DNA from: Rhizomucor pusillus
Taxonomy: Eukaryota > Mucoromycota > Mucoromycetes > Mucorales > Lichtheimiaceae
Assembly: GCA_900175165.2 (NCBI GenBank)
Contig: FWWN02000322.1
Span: 1 to 64,000, forward strand
Length of the DNA: 64,000 nucleotides
Direction: 5' to 3'
Shown here: positions 23,500-33,333 of the stretch, in pieces
How the letters are laid out: each line of letters begins with the position of its first letter
Numbering within the stretch: the first letter of the stretch is position 1
Translations under genes and position numbers: made by a program
Notes under the pieces: model-generated
Database searches by the model: none
Seen by the model: only the letters and a program-made list of their open reading frames with translations
Told to the model about the DNA's origin: nothing

Positions 23500-23598
23500 A
23501 GCTCGCGCAGGGAGCGAGCTGTGTTGCATTCTTTTTACTCGCTGCGCTCGGAAAAAGCAAGCAATGTTTCGTCCTCGAACGAAGCGAGAGCGAAACAT
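23500..23598. repeat. palindromic hairpin cluster
   Basis: Two perfect stems are seen: AGCTCGC (23500-23506) with GCGAGCT (23514-23520), and ATGTTTCG (23564-23571) with CGAAACAT (23591-23598). Between them lies CTCGCTGCGCTCGG, which itself pairs with the flanking GCGAG-type sequence. Such GCGAGC-rich palindromes are not expected in ordinary intergenic DNA of this composition. Confidence 0.6.
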
Positions 23599-23873
23599 GC
23601 TTTACTAACAATAAAAAACATTCCAGAATTTTAACCCTTTTGGGACGATAAAAAGCAGCTCTGGAAGGTGTCACAGCTGGCATTTCATAAAGAAGAGAAC
23701 AACATGCTGTTGACCAACTATACGTTGCGTTTTCCTGCGTCTCTTCCCCGTCATCTCTATCCATTTTTCTTCCCCTCCCACATTGACCAATGCAGAGCCT
23801 GCCACTCGCAATATCGTATACAGAGAAGTATACGAATAAAATATATTATAGACATCAATAATTCAATGGGCAG

Positions 23874-23912
23874 CCCCCGCAGGAGCGGGGGTCTGGAGGA
23901 GGGCAGACCCCC
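23874..23912. repeat. overlapping GC-rich hairpins
   Basis: CCCCCGC (23874-23880) pairs with GCGGGGG (23885-23891) around a 4-nt loop. GGGGGTCTG (23887-23895) pairs with CAGACCCCC (23904-23912) around an 8-nt loop. The two stems share 23887-23891, so only one can form at a time. They are set in AT-rich surroundings. Confidence 0.7.
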
Positions 23913-24484
23913 CTTCCAAGAAAGAAAGAAGACGTCCATTTTATGTCTCTCGCCAATGCTTCATGCGAGCGCAGGCCTAAATAAACCGCAATTCGACGGT
24001 GCTGTGTTACAAGAGGCGACCGGACGTATTTCGAGCTGGAGCTTAAGTAGATTAGACATTATGCATAAATGAAAGGGACAAAGGGAACTCATGTCCTGTA
24101 CGGTAGCACTGACTTTTTCCCGTTCAATTTACGGTTATGATGATCGGATTCAAGGTCAAACATCGATGTAGATAAATCTTTCCGTGATGTGGATCCTCTG
24201 AGAGATATGAGGGACGATATATAGCAGCAAAGCTTCTTAAGGAAAGAAATATAGCATTTTTTGAAGTTTTAAATGAATGACATTAGATTTAGAATGCGCT
24301 GGATAATAATTTGTAGCACTTGACAACTTTTCATAATGAGAGGCATCGGCTTCAAGAAAGTAAGTATGTAGCAAAAGGATGCCTCAAAATAACATCGCTA
24401 TTTGCATGTCGCAACTAAGCGTGGATTTAAACGGCGTTTGTAGTCGAATTTGCCACGCAATCCCTTTCTTTTCCCTGTTTCCAT

Positions 24485-26888
24485 ATGTCCAGTACGGAAG
24501 GAAGCGATGCAGTAACAGGTATGATTATTTCACTGACGCATACTGGATTGATATATATCGCTGACAGTATCTGCCCTTCCTGGTCATATATCACGCATTT
24601 TAGCTGACAGAGAAGATGAGTTCCAGACCCCAATCGTACCCCGGAAACGAGCCCTAAAGAAACCTGAAAGGCAAACAGGTGAAGTTCAAACTTATGATAC
24701 CGGAACATCTCCCATCAGATATTTATAATTGCTACAGCAGGTACGAGTGATTCTCGAACCATTAAGCGAAGCAAAAACAAAAATGCCATTGCGAATAAGC
24801 CATACAGATTTCTTTCCAGATTTTGCACTGATATGGGCTTGCATTTTACAACACAGGCAAATCAAGTAGCAAGCGTCAAACGACCACTGAGACACCTACA
24901 AAGCGCAAGAAACAGGTAATGACTGTCAAGTCATCGATCAATGGCGTTTCGTGGGAAGCGCAATATCGAGATCCGTTAGAGAAGCTCGTCATCACTGTAA
25001 ACAAAATCACTACACACGCATACGCGCTTGCTCGCTACATCTTCCTATCGGAAATAAATGCTACTGAACTGGAGAGCGATTTCCCATGGAGAACTGGCTG
25101 GAAACGGATTTCTTCGCTGAAGTCTGGCTCTCTTTGATACTGCGTACAGTGAAGTCTTCGCGAACGGATGGTACAACACTTTATCATGGGCTGATCGATC
25201 GGCACATCAAAAATTACCTGAAACATTCTGGATTCAATCGAAAAGCGCTTACGAATTCACAGCAGATTGCGCGTTATGAAGATTCAAGGATTTGCACCGC
25301 CTACTTGAACAACATCAAAAATTGCTTCGGTAACCGGTTACGTTACGTAGTCAATTCGCTGCTCAAGGTCAAGGATAATCGAGCGCGTATCACTAAAGAG
25401 ATGACCAAACAAGGCAAATCCAGCTAAGAGATCAAGGAAGCTATATACAAGCAAGTCACCAAGCCTGCGCACGATGTGAAGCAAGCCTTTATTACCGGTT
25501 AACACACGAGGATCGCTGTCATCAGAAAAGCAAAGCCAGTTGTTGTTGGAATTTCATGATGTATTGTTCCCTGCCTACCCTGCCGCATACGAGTTTGACG
25601 AGGATTCCGTATATTATAACTCGAAGTCAGACCCGAGAATCATGCGCTCGCGTAGGTAATGATGGCCAAGTTCTGCGAAGACCATGAGATCAAGCCTTTC
25701 CGGTGTATGCCGTTACGAACATCCTGGATCCCAGCGCATATGCAAATTGATACCAAAATTCTGGCGACTCAGATGTTGAAAAAAAACCAAATAATATCGA
25801 CTTTGATTCAGACCTGTGGAAGCAAGTTGTCAACTTCCAATCGAAGCCTCTCCAAAATCAAGGCACTGACAAGTCTATGGCCTTCAAAGGAACTATTTTC
25901 ACAGACGGCTTTGGTGTATCGATTCTAAAACAATAATTCTATTCCGGATTTGGTCGCAGGTCAAAGAAAACGAAAGCTGATACGAAGAGTGATTTTACAT
26001 ACATTCACGATTTGGACAAGACGACTCTGGAAAATATAAAGCCAAGGACAGTCTTCATCGATCCCGGACGTAGAGATCTGCTATATTGTATGCATCAGGA
26101 CAGCACCAGTGAGGTACTGCTTACGTGTCGCTATACAAGGAACACAAAAGCGATCGATGCAAAAGCTACACAGTACAAGAAGTTGAGACAACGTATCAAA
26201 ACGAAGTCAAAGCGTGCGAAGCGAAATTGTCGAAGCATCCTGCTGCAACGGTGTATATTCCAAAGTTTCTGCTTTACATGAAGACTAGATGCGAGGTCAG
26301 CGCCATAATGTCACGACACTATCAGTCCTTGATATACCTGAAGCTACGTTTTCGTTCCTATTTATACAAGAAACAAGCCGACGACAAGCTAGCGAAAGCC
26401 ATAAGGGACCAGTTTGGAGAAGATCCTGTCTTAATCATTGGAAACTGGTCAGCACGGAGCTCGACTATGAACAAGTACCATGAACCTGCCCGGGGCATTG
26501 GTCTATCAAGGATGTTACGCAACAAACGGTTCCAAGTTTATTTAATCGATGAATTCAAAACATCGAGTCTCTGTCCTGATTGCGCGCAACGCTTGGAGAC
26601 ATTCAAAATGGTGAAGAATCCTAGGCCTTATAGACGAGCAAANNNNNNNNNNNNNNNNNNNNNNNNNNNGCTTCGGTCTGTATTCTCTCGATACCTACGG
26701 TATAAATATTGTTACTTATGGGAGAAGTCGATAGATGTAAGAATGAACGCTATCAAGATGGCAAGAAAATCATTAGGAGGTTATGGAACAGGGATCTCGC
26801 TGCAGTCCTGAACTTCAAGATTATATTCAATAGTCTATGCCAGACTGGAGTCATGCCATCGAGATTTAGAAGGAAAGCTACTAGATAG
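24485..26888 (+). pseudogene. Fanzor RNA-guided nuclease pseudogene (copy 2)
   Basis: Near full-length but broken Fanzor (eukaryotic TnpB homologue), in several frames with stops and shifts. In order: a possible start ATG at 24485; basic NLS-like parts (PRKRALKKPERQT, TPTKRKKQ) near 24620-24910; the N-terminal region MTVKSSINGVSW from 24919; helical pieces to 25430 (RYVVNSLLKVKDNRARITKE); CMPLRTSWIPAHMQIDTKIL near 25700; a TDGFGV segment near 25905; the RuvC-I motif FIDPGRRDLLYC with Asp at 26060; ARGIGLSRMLRNKRFQVYLI; a zinc-finger half SSLCPDCAQRLE (Cys at 26572 and 26581); then a run of 27 N (26643-26669). In another frame follow RCKNERYQDGKK (second half, last Cys changed to Tyr) and the RuvC-III motif LWNRDLAAVLNF with Asp at 26793. 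The end is a TAG at 26886-26888. The protein cannot be made as sequenced. Confidence 0.82.
26643..26669. other. assembly gap, 27 N
   Basis: The only run of N in the window. It falls between the two halves of the Fanzor zinc finger and may hide a longer unresolved stretch. Confidence 0.98.
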
Positions 26889-27622
26889 ATGATTTTCCTG
26901 AGTGGTTATCGCTTGTACAATAAATTATCATTCCTCGTCCCCACTACGCGTGCCTACCCTTTTACATATATCCTACAGTACTTTATATTATGAGTAGCAG
27001 CGAATACAGCAAATGTACGAAACCCAATAATAAAAGAGGGATCAGAGAACCCTAAAGTTTCAAAGTATGTTCTGATCTTTTTTGAAGAAATATCGACAAT
27101 AAAACTTTGTGATTCGCAGTAAATAGATATCGACCGTAATGGCAACAGATCGTCAGTCTAGTTGATTGCTTTGGGCTCACATAATCGCAATTTGCCAAAG
27201 TCGCAAAACTGGCACTATTGTGTCAAAACCGAGATCGGCCAAGACTGCAGGAGCAAAACACACACATGCGTTGTGCACATAGGCCATTACTTCGACTACT
27301 ACTACTACTATTCCTGGCTCTGCCCCTTGATCTTTCCACCCCCAAATCCGGTTCCTCCCCTCCTTGTTTTCCAACAGAAACTTCTGGCAACGTTATATAT
27401 ATATACACGAAAAAAGCCCCTACCCCCTTCCTTCCCAGCATGGCATGTCATTTTGCGCGGTCCTTCTTGTGCATAATAAACTAGAGTGTAATGTATCTTT
27501 AAACTGTGCTGCTTCGGTGCATTGTTGTAAATGATATATATACAGGTTGTTCTATATGGTACATGATGAAGGAAAGGGGAAAAAACAAACAAATAAAAAC
27601 CGCAGCGCCCCATTCTTACTGT
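26889..27622. other. intergenic, 3' flank of the Fanzor copy
   Basis: No gene recognised. In active Fanzor loci the guide (omega) RNA overlaps or follows the 3' end of the nuclease gene, so 26800-27150 is where a relic would be sought; I see no defined structure by eye. A TACTACTAC run lies at 27296-27310. Confidence 0.35.
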
Positions 27623-28054
27623 TCAAAATAAGGGCAGGGTAGCAGCGTTGGTATTGAGATTTACAAGGGAATCATCCAGGTGGCCGCAGGGACGGCCATA
27701 GTTGGTCGACATGTGTGTTAAGAAAAGCGGCCCACCGGGTGCAACCTGAGTATCGATACGCAGCATGGGCGGCTTTTGCTGCTTCTTGATCGTCGTCGCG
27801 TTGTTGTTGTTGTTGTGAGCAGCAGTAGCATTAAATTGTGATGAGTAAGGGGGAGGCACTTCGAATAACTGTTGCAATTGTCGTCTCTTGTCAGTAAAAC
27901 TTGAGCGATCATACTCTGCAGAGCTGTGTGTGTATTGGATCGTATCAACGCCACTGAAACGCACAGTCTTAGATGATTTCTTGGTGCGTGCAGCAGCTGC
28001 GGTTGTCGTGGTGGTAGTAGTGCGACGGAACCAGAATGAAGCTTGGAGGAACAT
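27623..28054 (-). CDS. small uncharacterised protein with KTVRFSGV motif
   Basis: Not recognised. A single open frame from an ATG at 28054 gives 143 aa. The notable part is KKSSKTVRFSGVDTIQYTHS followed by SAEYDRSS near the N-terminus (about 25-50). A basic KxVRF core followed by an acidic YDR motif recurs in small fungal proteins of unknown function and looks like an RVxF-type protein phosphatase 1 docking site (inference). The rest is low-complexity (poly-Thr, poly-Asn, Gln). The long upstream region without other genes fits a promoter. Confidence 0.5.
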   Translation of the reverse strand: MFLQASFWFRRTTTTTTTAAAARTKKSSKTVRFSGVDTIQYTHSSAEYDRSSFTDKRRQLQQLFEVPPPYSSQFNATAAHNNNNNATTIKKQQKPPMLRIDTQVAPGGPLFLTHMSTNYGRPCGHLDDSLVNLNTNAATLPLF

Positions 28055-29686
28055 GTCGTTGTTGTGGGGTAGCAAGAACAGTAGCGATACAAATGGTGAT
28101 GGTTTATACAATAAGCGATGATGAGATCTTCTGTGGATATCTTTTTATAATAGATTCATTGTTCCGCTGACTTTTATACACTTATCCTCAATGCATGCCC
28201 TGGAGTTCTTGGCATGGTCCTCCTGGTTGAAAACCTAGCGGTGCCAACCCAGAAAAAATGGGATGATCGGACTAGCCATTTACTCCTCCTCCTCCCTCGT
28301 GTGTGGAAGAGCTAGAAAAAAACGAAAAAGAAAAGCTTGGCATTTTTAATCGCTCCTTATGGACGTCTGTCATTGCTAAAATTCGGATTTTATACATACA
28401 TGAAGCCAGGTTAGTTATCCCACATAACTTATTACAGGTAATGGAATTTCATCACTTACCACGGTTATTTTTCAAGCGAGATGAGCTCAACCTGCTGGGA
28501 TTATCTCATGAATAAGAAACAATTAATTGTTCCGAATTCCTGGATGCGCCGACGACGGATTCTCTTTTCTTGAAACAGATGATACAGGATTTGTATACGC
28601 ATCTTGCATAAATCACTCACGACGAAAAATAAACAAATATGCAGCGGATGGTACAAGGGTGATAAGGAGGATCAGGTCATACGATTTTTCTACTATGACT
28701 ACCACTACTACATAGCCGGTTGCTAAGTACCCACATCTTGGAGTTGATGATGATTTATGTGCAGAGATATCGATTAATGGGAATAATAAACAAAAGAACA
28801 TTCTCTCGATTCTCATCTTTTGATATTAAATGTGTGTGCTCGCGCTCAATTGCTACTTTAAGATTAGACAACTGCATGCCCTTTCAACTCATATCTGCTG
28901 CCGCCGCCGCCGTAGTTTGCCCGCCCAATACATACATGATTGTTTTGGGGGTGCAGAGGAGCGCGCAGCCAAGAACGAAAAAAGAACGGAAACAACTTTT
29001 TTGCATTCTTGATTATTAGATGTAGATCTGTGTTTGTCCTTTCGGCAAAAAGGGGGTGGGAATGAGGAAGCTAACTACATACGAGACCGTGCGTGCATGC
29101 ACACATCGAGTACGCAGGGCAGAGAAAAAGGCACGTATAGTGCTTGGTAAGGTGAGTGATGGAGATGAAAGCACAGAATTATGAAGAAAGCAAGAAGGGC
29201 TACTTTTTCTTTTTCTTTTAAAAAAAAAGGGCACGTATTAAGGACCATCAGAATGATGAACAAGGGAATAATAATTGCGGTAAACGGCGATACGACAGTT
29301 TATAAAAGTACATTAGGAACCTCCTGTGCAGCAGCAGGGTGGTTGTAAGCACAGGAAGCTTACCAAATCAAGGGAAGAGAGAAAACGACGTTGTTTGCGT
29401 GCGTGAGTGCGTGAGTGCGTGAGTGCGTGTGTGTGTGCGTGTGTGTGTGCGTGTGTGTGTGTGCGTGTGTGTGTGTGTGCGTGGGCGGTGCGAGTTGTAT
29501 TGCGTTGCGTGCGTGAGTATGTGTGCGTGTGGGTGTGTGGGTGGACTGTTGTTGCATGTAGAGAGAGATACTTGATGATCATCTAAAATAAATGTCTTGA
29601 ACATTTACACCGCTTGCTGCGCTGAAACTATTGGAATTTGCCGTTGCTAGAACGTTCAAAGCTTCTCAGTTAGAAAATTGTCAGAA
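28055..29686. other. intergenic, includes GT/GC microsatellite
   Basis: No gene supported. It contains the GTGC-type microsatellite (29397-29545) and scattered short frames without domains. An AT-rich segment at 28130-28160 may hold promoter elements of the gene at 28054. Confidence 0.45.
29397..29545 (+). repeat. (GT)n/GTGC simple repeat
   Basis: About 150 bp of alternating purine-pyrimidine GT and GC units (GTGCGTGA then GTGTGTGC repeats). Alternating GT/GC tracts can adopt Z-DNA. Confidence 0.95.
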
Positions 29687-31902
29687 TTAGAGAGAAACAG
29701 AAATGCGGGTGGCGCTAGAAAATATACGTACGACACCTGCGGCACTGTTTGTGCTTGTGTATCCGAGCGATGCTTGTGATACTTGATGGTTGTGAACATC
29801 CGCCGAGTAACTGAGAACATATTGCTGCTGCGGCTGCAACGACAAGTTTGTACTGCTTGCGGCGCTGGCTATCGGTCTATGCATTGTTGCCGTAGCAATC
29901 TGCTGTGAGGATATGCATTTTCCTGCGACGGATAGTGACCGGCCGGATGAACGGCTGCTCACTTCCAAGACCGCTTCATCTGGCACGGCTTCCATGAACT
30001 CTTGCCGCACAGAACTTGACATGTGCAGCAATACTTCTGATTTTAAGACCGAACCATAATTGCGAAACATGAAATCGAGTGCTAGCATTTTCAATCCGGT
30101 TTCCTCGGCCGTGATGGCCTTTTCAAAGATAAGCCCGCAAGTCTCGACGGTCATGTGGCGTTTGTAAAGCCGTTCACAGCATATCTTCTTGAGACGATTC
30201 AGCAGGTACATGTTTGCGACGACGAGCACTTCGCATACGACCTGCCACGGCACATCGTCGTCTAGGCGATCGCTGTACAGATATTTGAGGAGTGCCAGCA
30301 CGACTTCGTATGGCTCTGGGATTTCCATCCGCCGCTGCTGTGCTTCTATCATGCCGGATTTGTAAATATTCCTAAAGTGCGGCCAGCGCGTAATCAAGAT
30401 GACCTGGTGTACATGCAGTTCTTGGCCGTTTGAAGCCACGATGACAAAGTCGGATAACTCTGGGTTGTTCAAAAGTTGCGCAAACTCGTGCGAAAACTGA
30501 GGTGGTGGTATGTCGTAAAGTCCAAGCGATTCGCCGTTGATCACCAATGCATCCCTTGATTTTTTTATTATTATCCCCATGCAACTGCACACATTTCCTT
30601 TTTCCCTCTTGCTTACCGAAAATGATCGTATCCTTGCTGCCGCTCGGCCTCTGTGTTGCCCAAAAAGAAAAGATTGTTTACGGTTACTTGGGACGCATCG
30701 TCCGTGCTCCCGGCAGAATCAATGGTCTCTGTTACGACGGTGAAGTAGTTCCATCCGCCGACTTCAAAGTTAGCGTTGCAGTCTTGTCTCTGCCACTCGA
30801 GAGTATCGAGATCCAGCATCCAAAGGCCGTAAACAGCGTCAGGATTGGTGAGCTGATGATGGTGGTGAGCTGCCGCGTTGGGATGGTGATGCTGCGCGGC
30901 ACCGTTCGCAAGGTAGCGGCCAAATACCAAGAGTTTCCCGCACACAGCTTCGCAAAAGTGTTGGCTTTTTAAAAGCACCATCCGAGAACTTGCACTTGAT
31001 TGAGACCCGCTCAAGACAAGATGTGGCGTGTAAGGAGGTACCCCCACGTTGATAACAAACAGGTCAGATACTGTGTTGCCATGTTCGTCTTTTCCGGCAT
31101 AGATGTACATCTTTTGACCGATCAACGTTGCAGAGTGATTGTAACGTGGTGGCACGCCGTTAAACTTGGTCCACGTGAAAGTTTGCAGATCAAGTATGCT
31201 TAACTCATCAAGCACATATGTACCTAATGAGCAACCAGAGAATGTGGGTATATACTCGTTCGTTACATAGTAGGTATAATCGACTTACACTCTGCATTTC
31301 GGGCGAAACCTCCATAGACAAACAACTTGTTGTCATTCACAACAGCGCTGTGTAAGTATCGGGCAGGAACTTCGCCGATAATGTTGGGTTGATGCCACGT
31401 TGATTTCTCGAGGTCAAATATATGTACATCGTTACAATATTCTGCACGCTCATTGCAACCGCCTAGTGGATAGAGATGAGCAAAAAATTAAAAGAAATTT
31501 CGGGCGAGATATATGTACCAAAGATGACGATGCAGTTATTCCATAGCGTTGCGGTATGTCCGTATCGTTTGCAAGGCGGAGTACCTTTGACATTCTGCAG
31601 GATCGACGAGGAGCGTGACTGTCAGTTAGATTGCAGGCATCGTACATGTATGCAGTGCATTGAGGGGCTGCGAAGGAGGGGAGAGAGAGGGGAGAGAGAA
31701 GAAAGACAAGAAAAAAAGTATTCACCTGGACAGTATCCCATCGCATCGTGTGAAGGTTGAGGACATGTAAATTATCCGTTACGTTTCCGCCGCCTCCGTA
31801 GACAAAGAGACGGTGATCGACTTTGACAAAGGATGGGCGCCATAGTCCAACCAGGTTGTTGCCAGTTGTCCGAATCGGTTGTCCAGGCTTGAGTACCGTC
31901 AT
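29687..31902 (-). CDS. kelch-repeat and BTB domain protein
   Basis: Scaffold or adaptor protein, 633 aa. Exons 31902-31726, 31594-31519, 31462-31289, 31223-30617 and 30554-29687. Kelch repeats fill about 1-260: LFVYGGGGNVTDNLHVLN, CIVIFGGCNERAEY, KLFVYGGFARNAE and KMYIYAGKDEHGNTVSDL. A His-rich insertion follows (QHHHPNAAAHHHHQ). The BTB domain (about 365-500) begins PELSDFVIVASNGQELHVHQ and continues with the POZ pattern ILITRWPHFRNIYKSGM. The tail is Ser/Gln-rich. Kelch before BTB is the order of fission yeast Ral2 (a Ras pathway protein), the reverse of animal KLHL Cullin-3 adaptors; similarity to Ral2 is by architecture only. The last few codons may be altered by an intron at GCAG/GTGTCG. 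Confidence 0.87.
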
Positions 31903-33333
31903 TTCGCTCTGAGAGATATCGGACGTTTATTTCAGTTGTGGGTTGTTTCGCGCGAGTAGCTATAGGTCTCAGACCAACTAGGAAGATATCTAGGGAAGCG
32001 ATGAAGGAAGAACAAAGAGCTGGAGCAGGAAATATAATAATTGAGAGAAGAGAGAAAGAGTGAAAGAGAGAGGGAGAGAGAGGGAGAGAGAGAGAAACAA
32101 AGAAAGAGACAGACAGAGAGCCAGAGGGAAGGAGGGAGGGGCTCATTGGAGACCCATCCAGCTAAACAATTCATGAAAATTTTCCGCTCTTGAGCTCCTT
32201 ACCCTTACTACAACAAATAACATACGCGCATATGTATTGTGTGCTATGTACATAACACACATATACACACAGAAAAAAATCGTCGTCGTTCGGCGTGAAG
32301 GACCTTGCGTCTAAATGCTCCGCCCCGCCCAAGGAAATTCTTTCCGCCCGTCCAGCTTTCATTTACTGTTGTTAGAACCCGTTGTTTTCCCAAATCTCCC
32401 TCCTCCGACATCATTCTGCCATCGCAATCGCGTTCGCTTTGCGAGGATGCTAACTGCAGCAATCATGTTCGGTTCGCGCGAAAGCAGAAGGTTTTCCTTA
32501 TTGCGAGTGACATCAAAGTTTTCCCTGCCAGCACCACTTGACAGAGGCACACACATATACGCATAATAGTCTCCCTTCTGTTTTGTTGTTTGTGTCCCGA
32601 AAAATGCGCGATGGCGATGCAGGGAATGATGCATGGTGGCCATCATCCGAAATTGGTTAAATGCGGAAACCTTTCATGACTCGCCCCGTTGCCTTGCTGA
32701 TCCGCGCAATCGTCGCATTGACCCCCCTGACTTGATGATCTATGAGTATAGACATATCTTGTATACGCCACCACCATTACCGCCGCCGCGTTCACATTAC
32801 ACAGGTCCTGACCTATCCGCATTCGATATCTTCGATATTTGATGTGTCATCTGAAAATTGCCCGGTTTGACGGGTAAAAGGCGGATACACTGGACAGAAG
32901 AGAAAAAGAGGAGGTGTTCTTCGTAGGAGGACGAATGGATGATGTGGCGCTTGGATATATTTTTATATGGTGTCACCTGCTCGGACATTCTCTTCAGCCA
33001 ACTCTGCAGATCTATCCTTTTGGTGCACGGTGGATCTGTATTGATCTCTTTCTAGAAAATGAGGAGGTCTGCTTCCAAGCGATACATCTGCGGATACTTG
33101 CATGTATGATTACGGGTCACACTCGCGGATTATACATCATATTCAACATGAACAATGAATGCAAACAAAAGATTACCACACGCTTTTTGGGAACGAAGAA
33201 ATCAGAACAACGAACAAGGATATTGTTTTATAATGCAGAAGGGTATATAGGCTTTCATAATCTTACAGGAATGCAAATGAACGAAGATGCCATAAGTATT
33301 AATGTAAACATGGGATGATATATAGCAATATAG
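31903..33333. other. intergenic with purine-rich tract
   Basis: No gene supported. 32043-32140 is a GAGA-rich tract upstream of the kelch-BTB gene. A 39-codon plus-strand frame from an ATG at 32448 starts like a mitochondrial presequence (MLTAAIMFGSRESRRFSLLR) but ends without a domain and is not called. Short frames near 32633-32842 look like chance. Confidence 0.4.

Larger units (their letters stand above)
21803..24484. other. gene-poor repeat island
   Basis: No intact gene. It contains an imperfect direct repeat of about 65 bp (21996-22060 and 22342-22407), two clusters of CGGTC/GACCG motifs (22628-22776 and 23215-23335) sharing GGCCTGTCCGTT, palindromes at 23500-23598 and GC-rich hairpins at 23874-23912. 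These look like pieces of several mobile elements. Open frames here are short and without domains. Confidence 0.5.

Noticed and set aside
29313..29604. Three overlapping His/Thr-repeat frames
   Set aside because: Translation of the GT/GC microsatellite in different frames, not genes.
32448..32567. Short frame with a presequence-like start
   Set aside because: Only 39 codons, no downstream exon that continues it and no recognised family.
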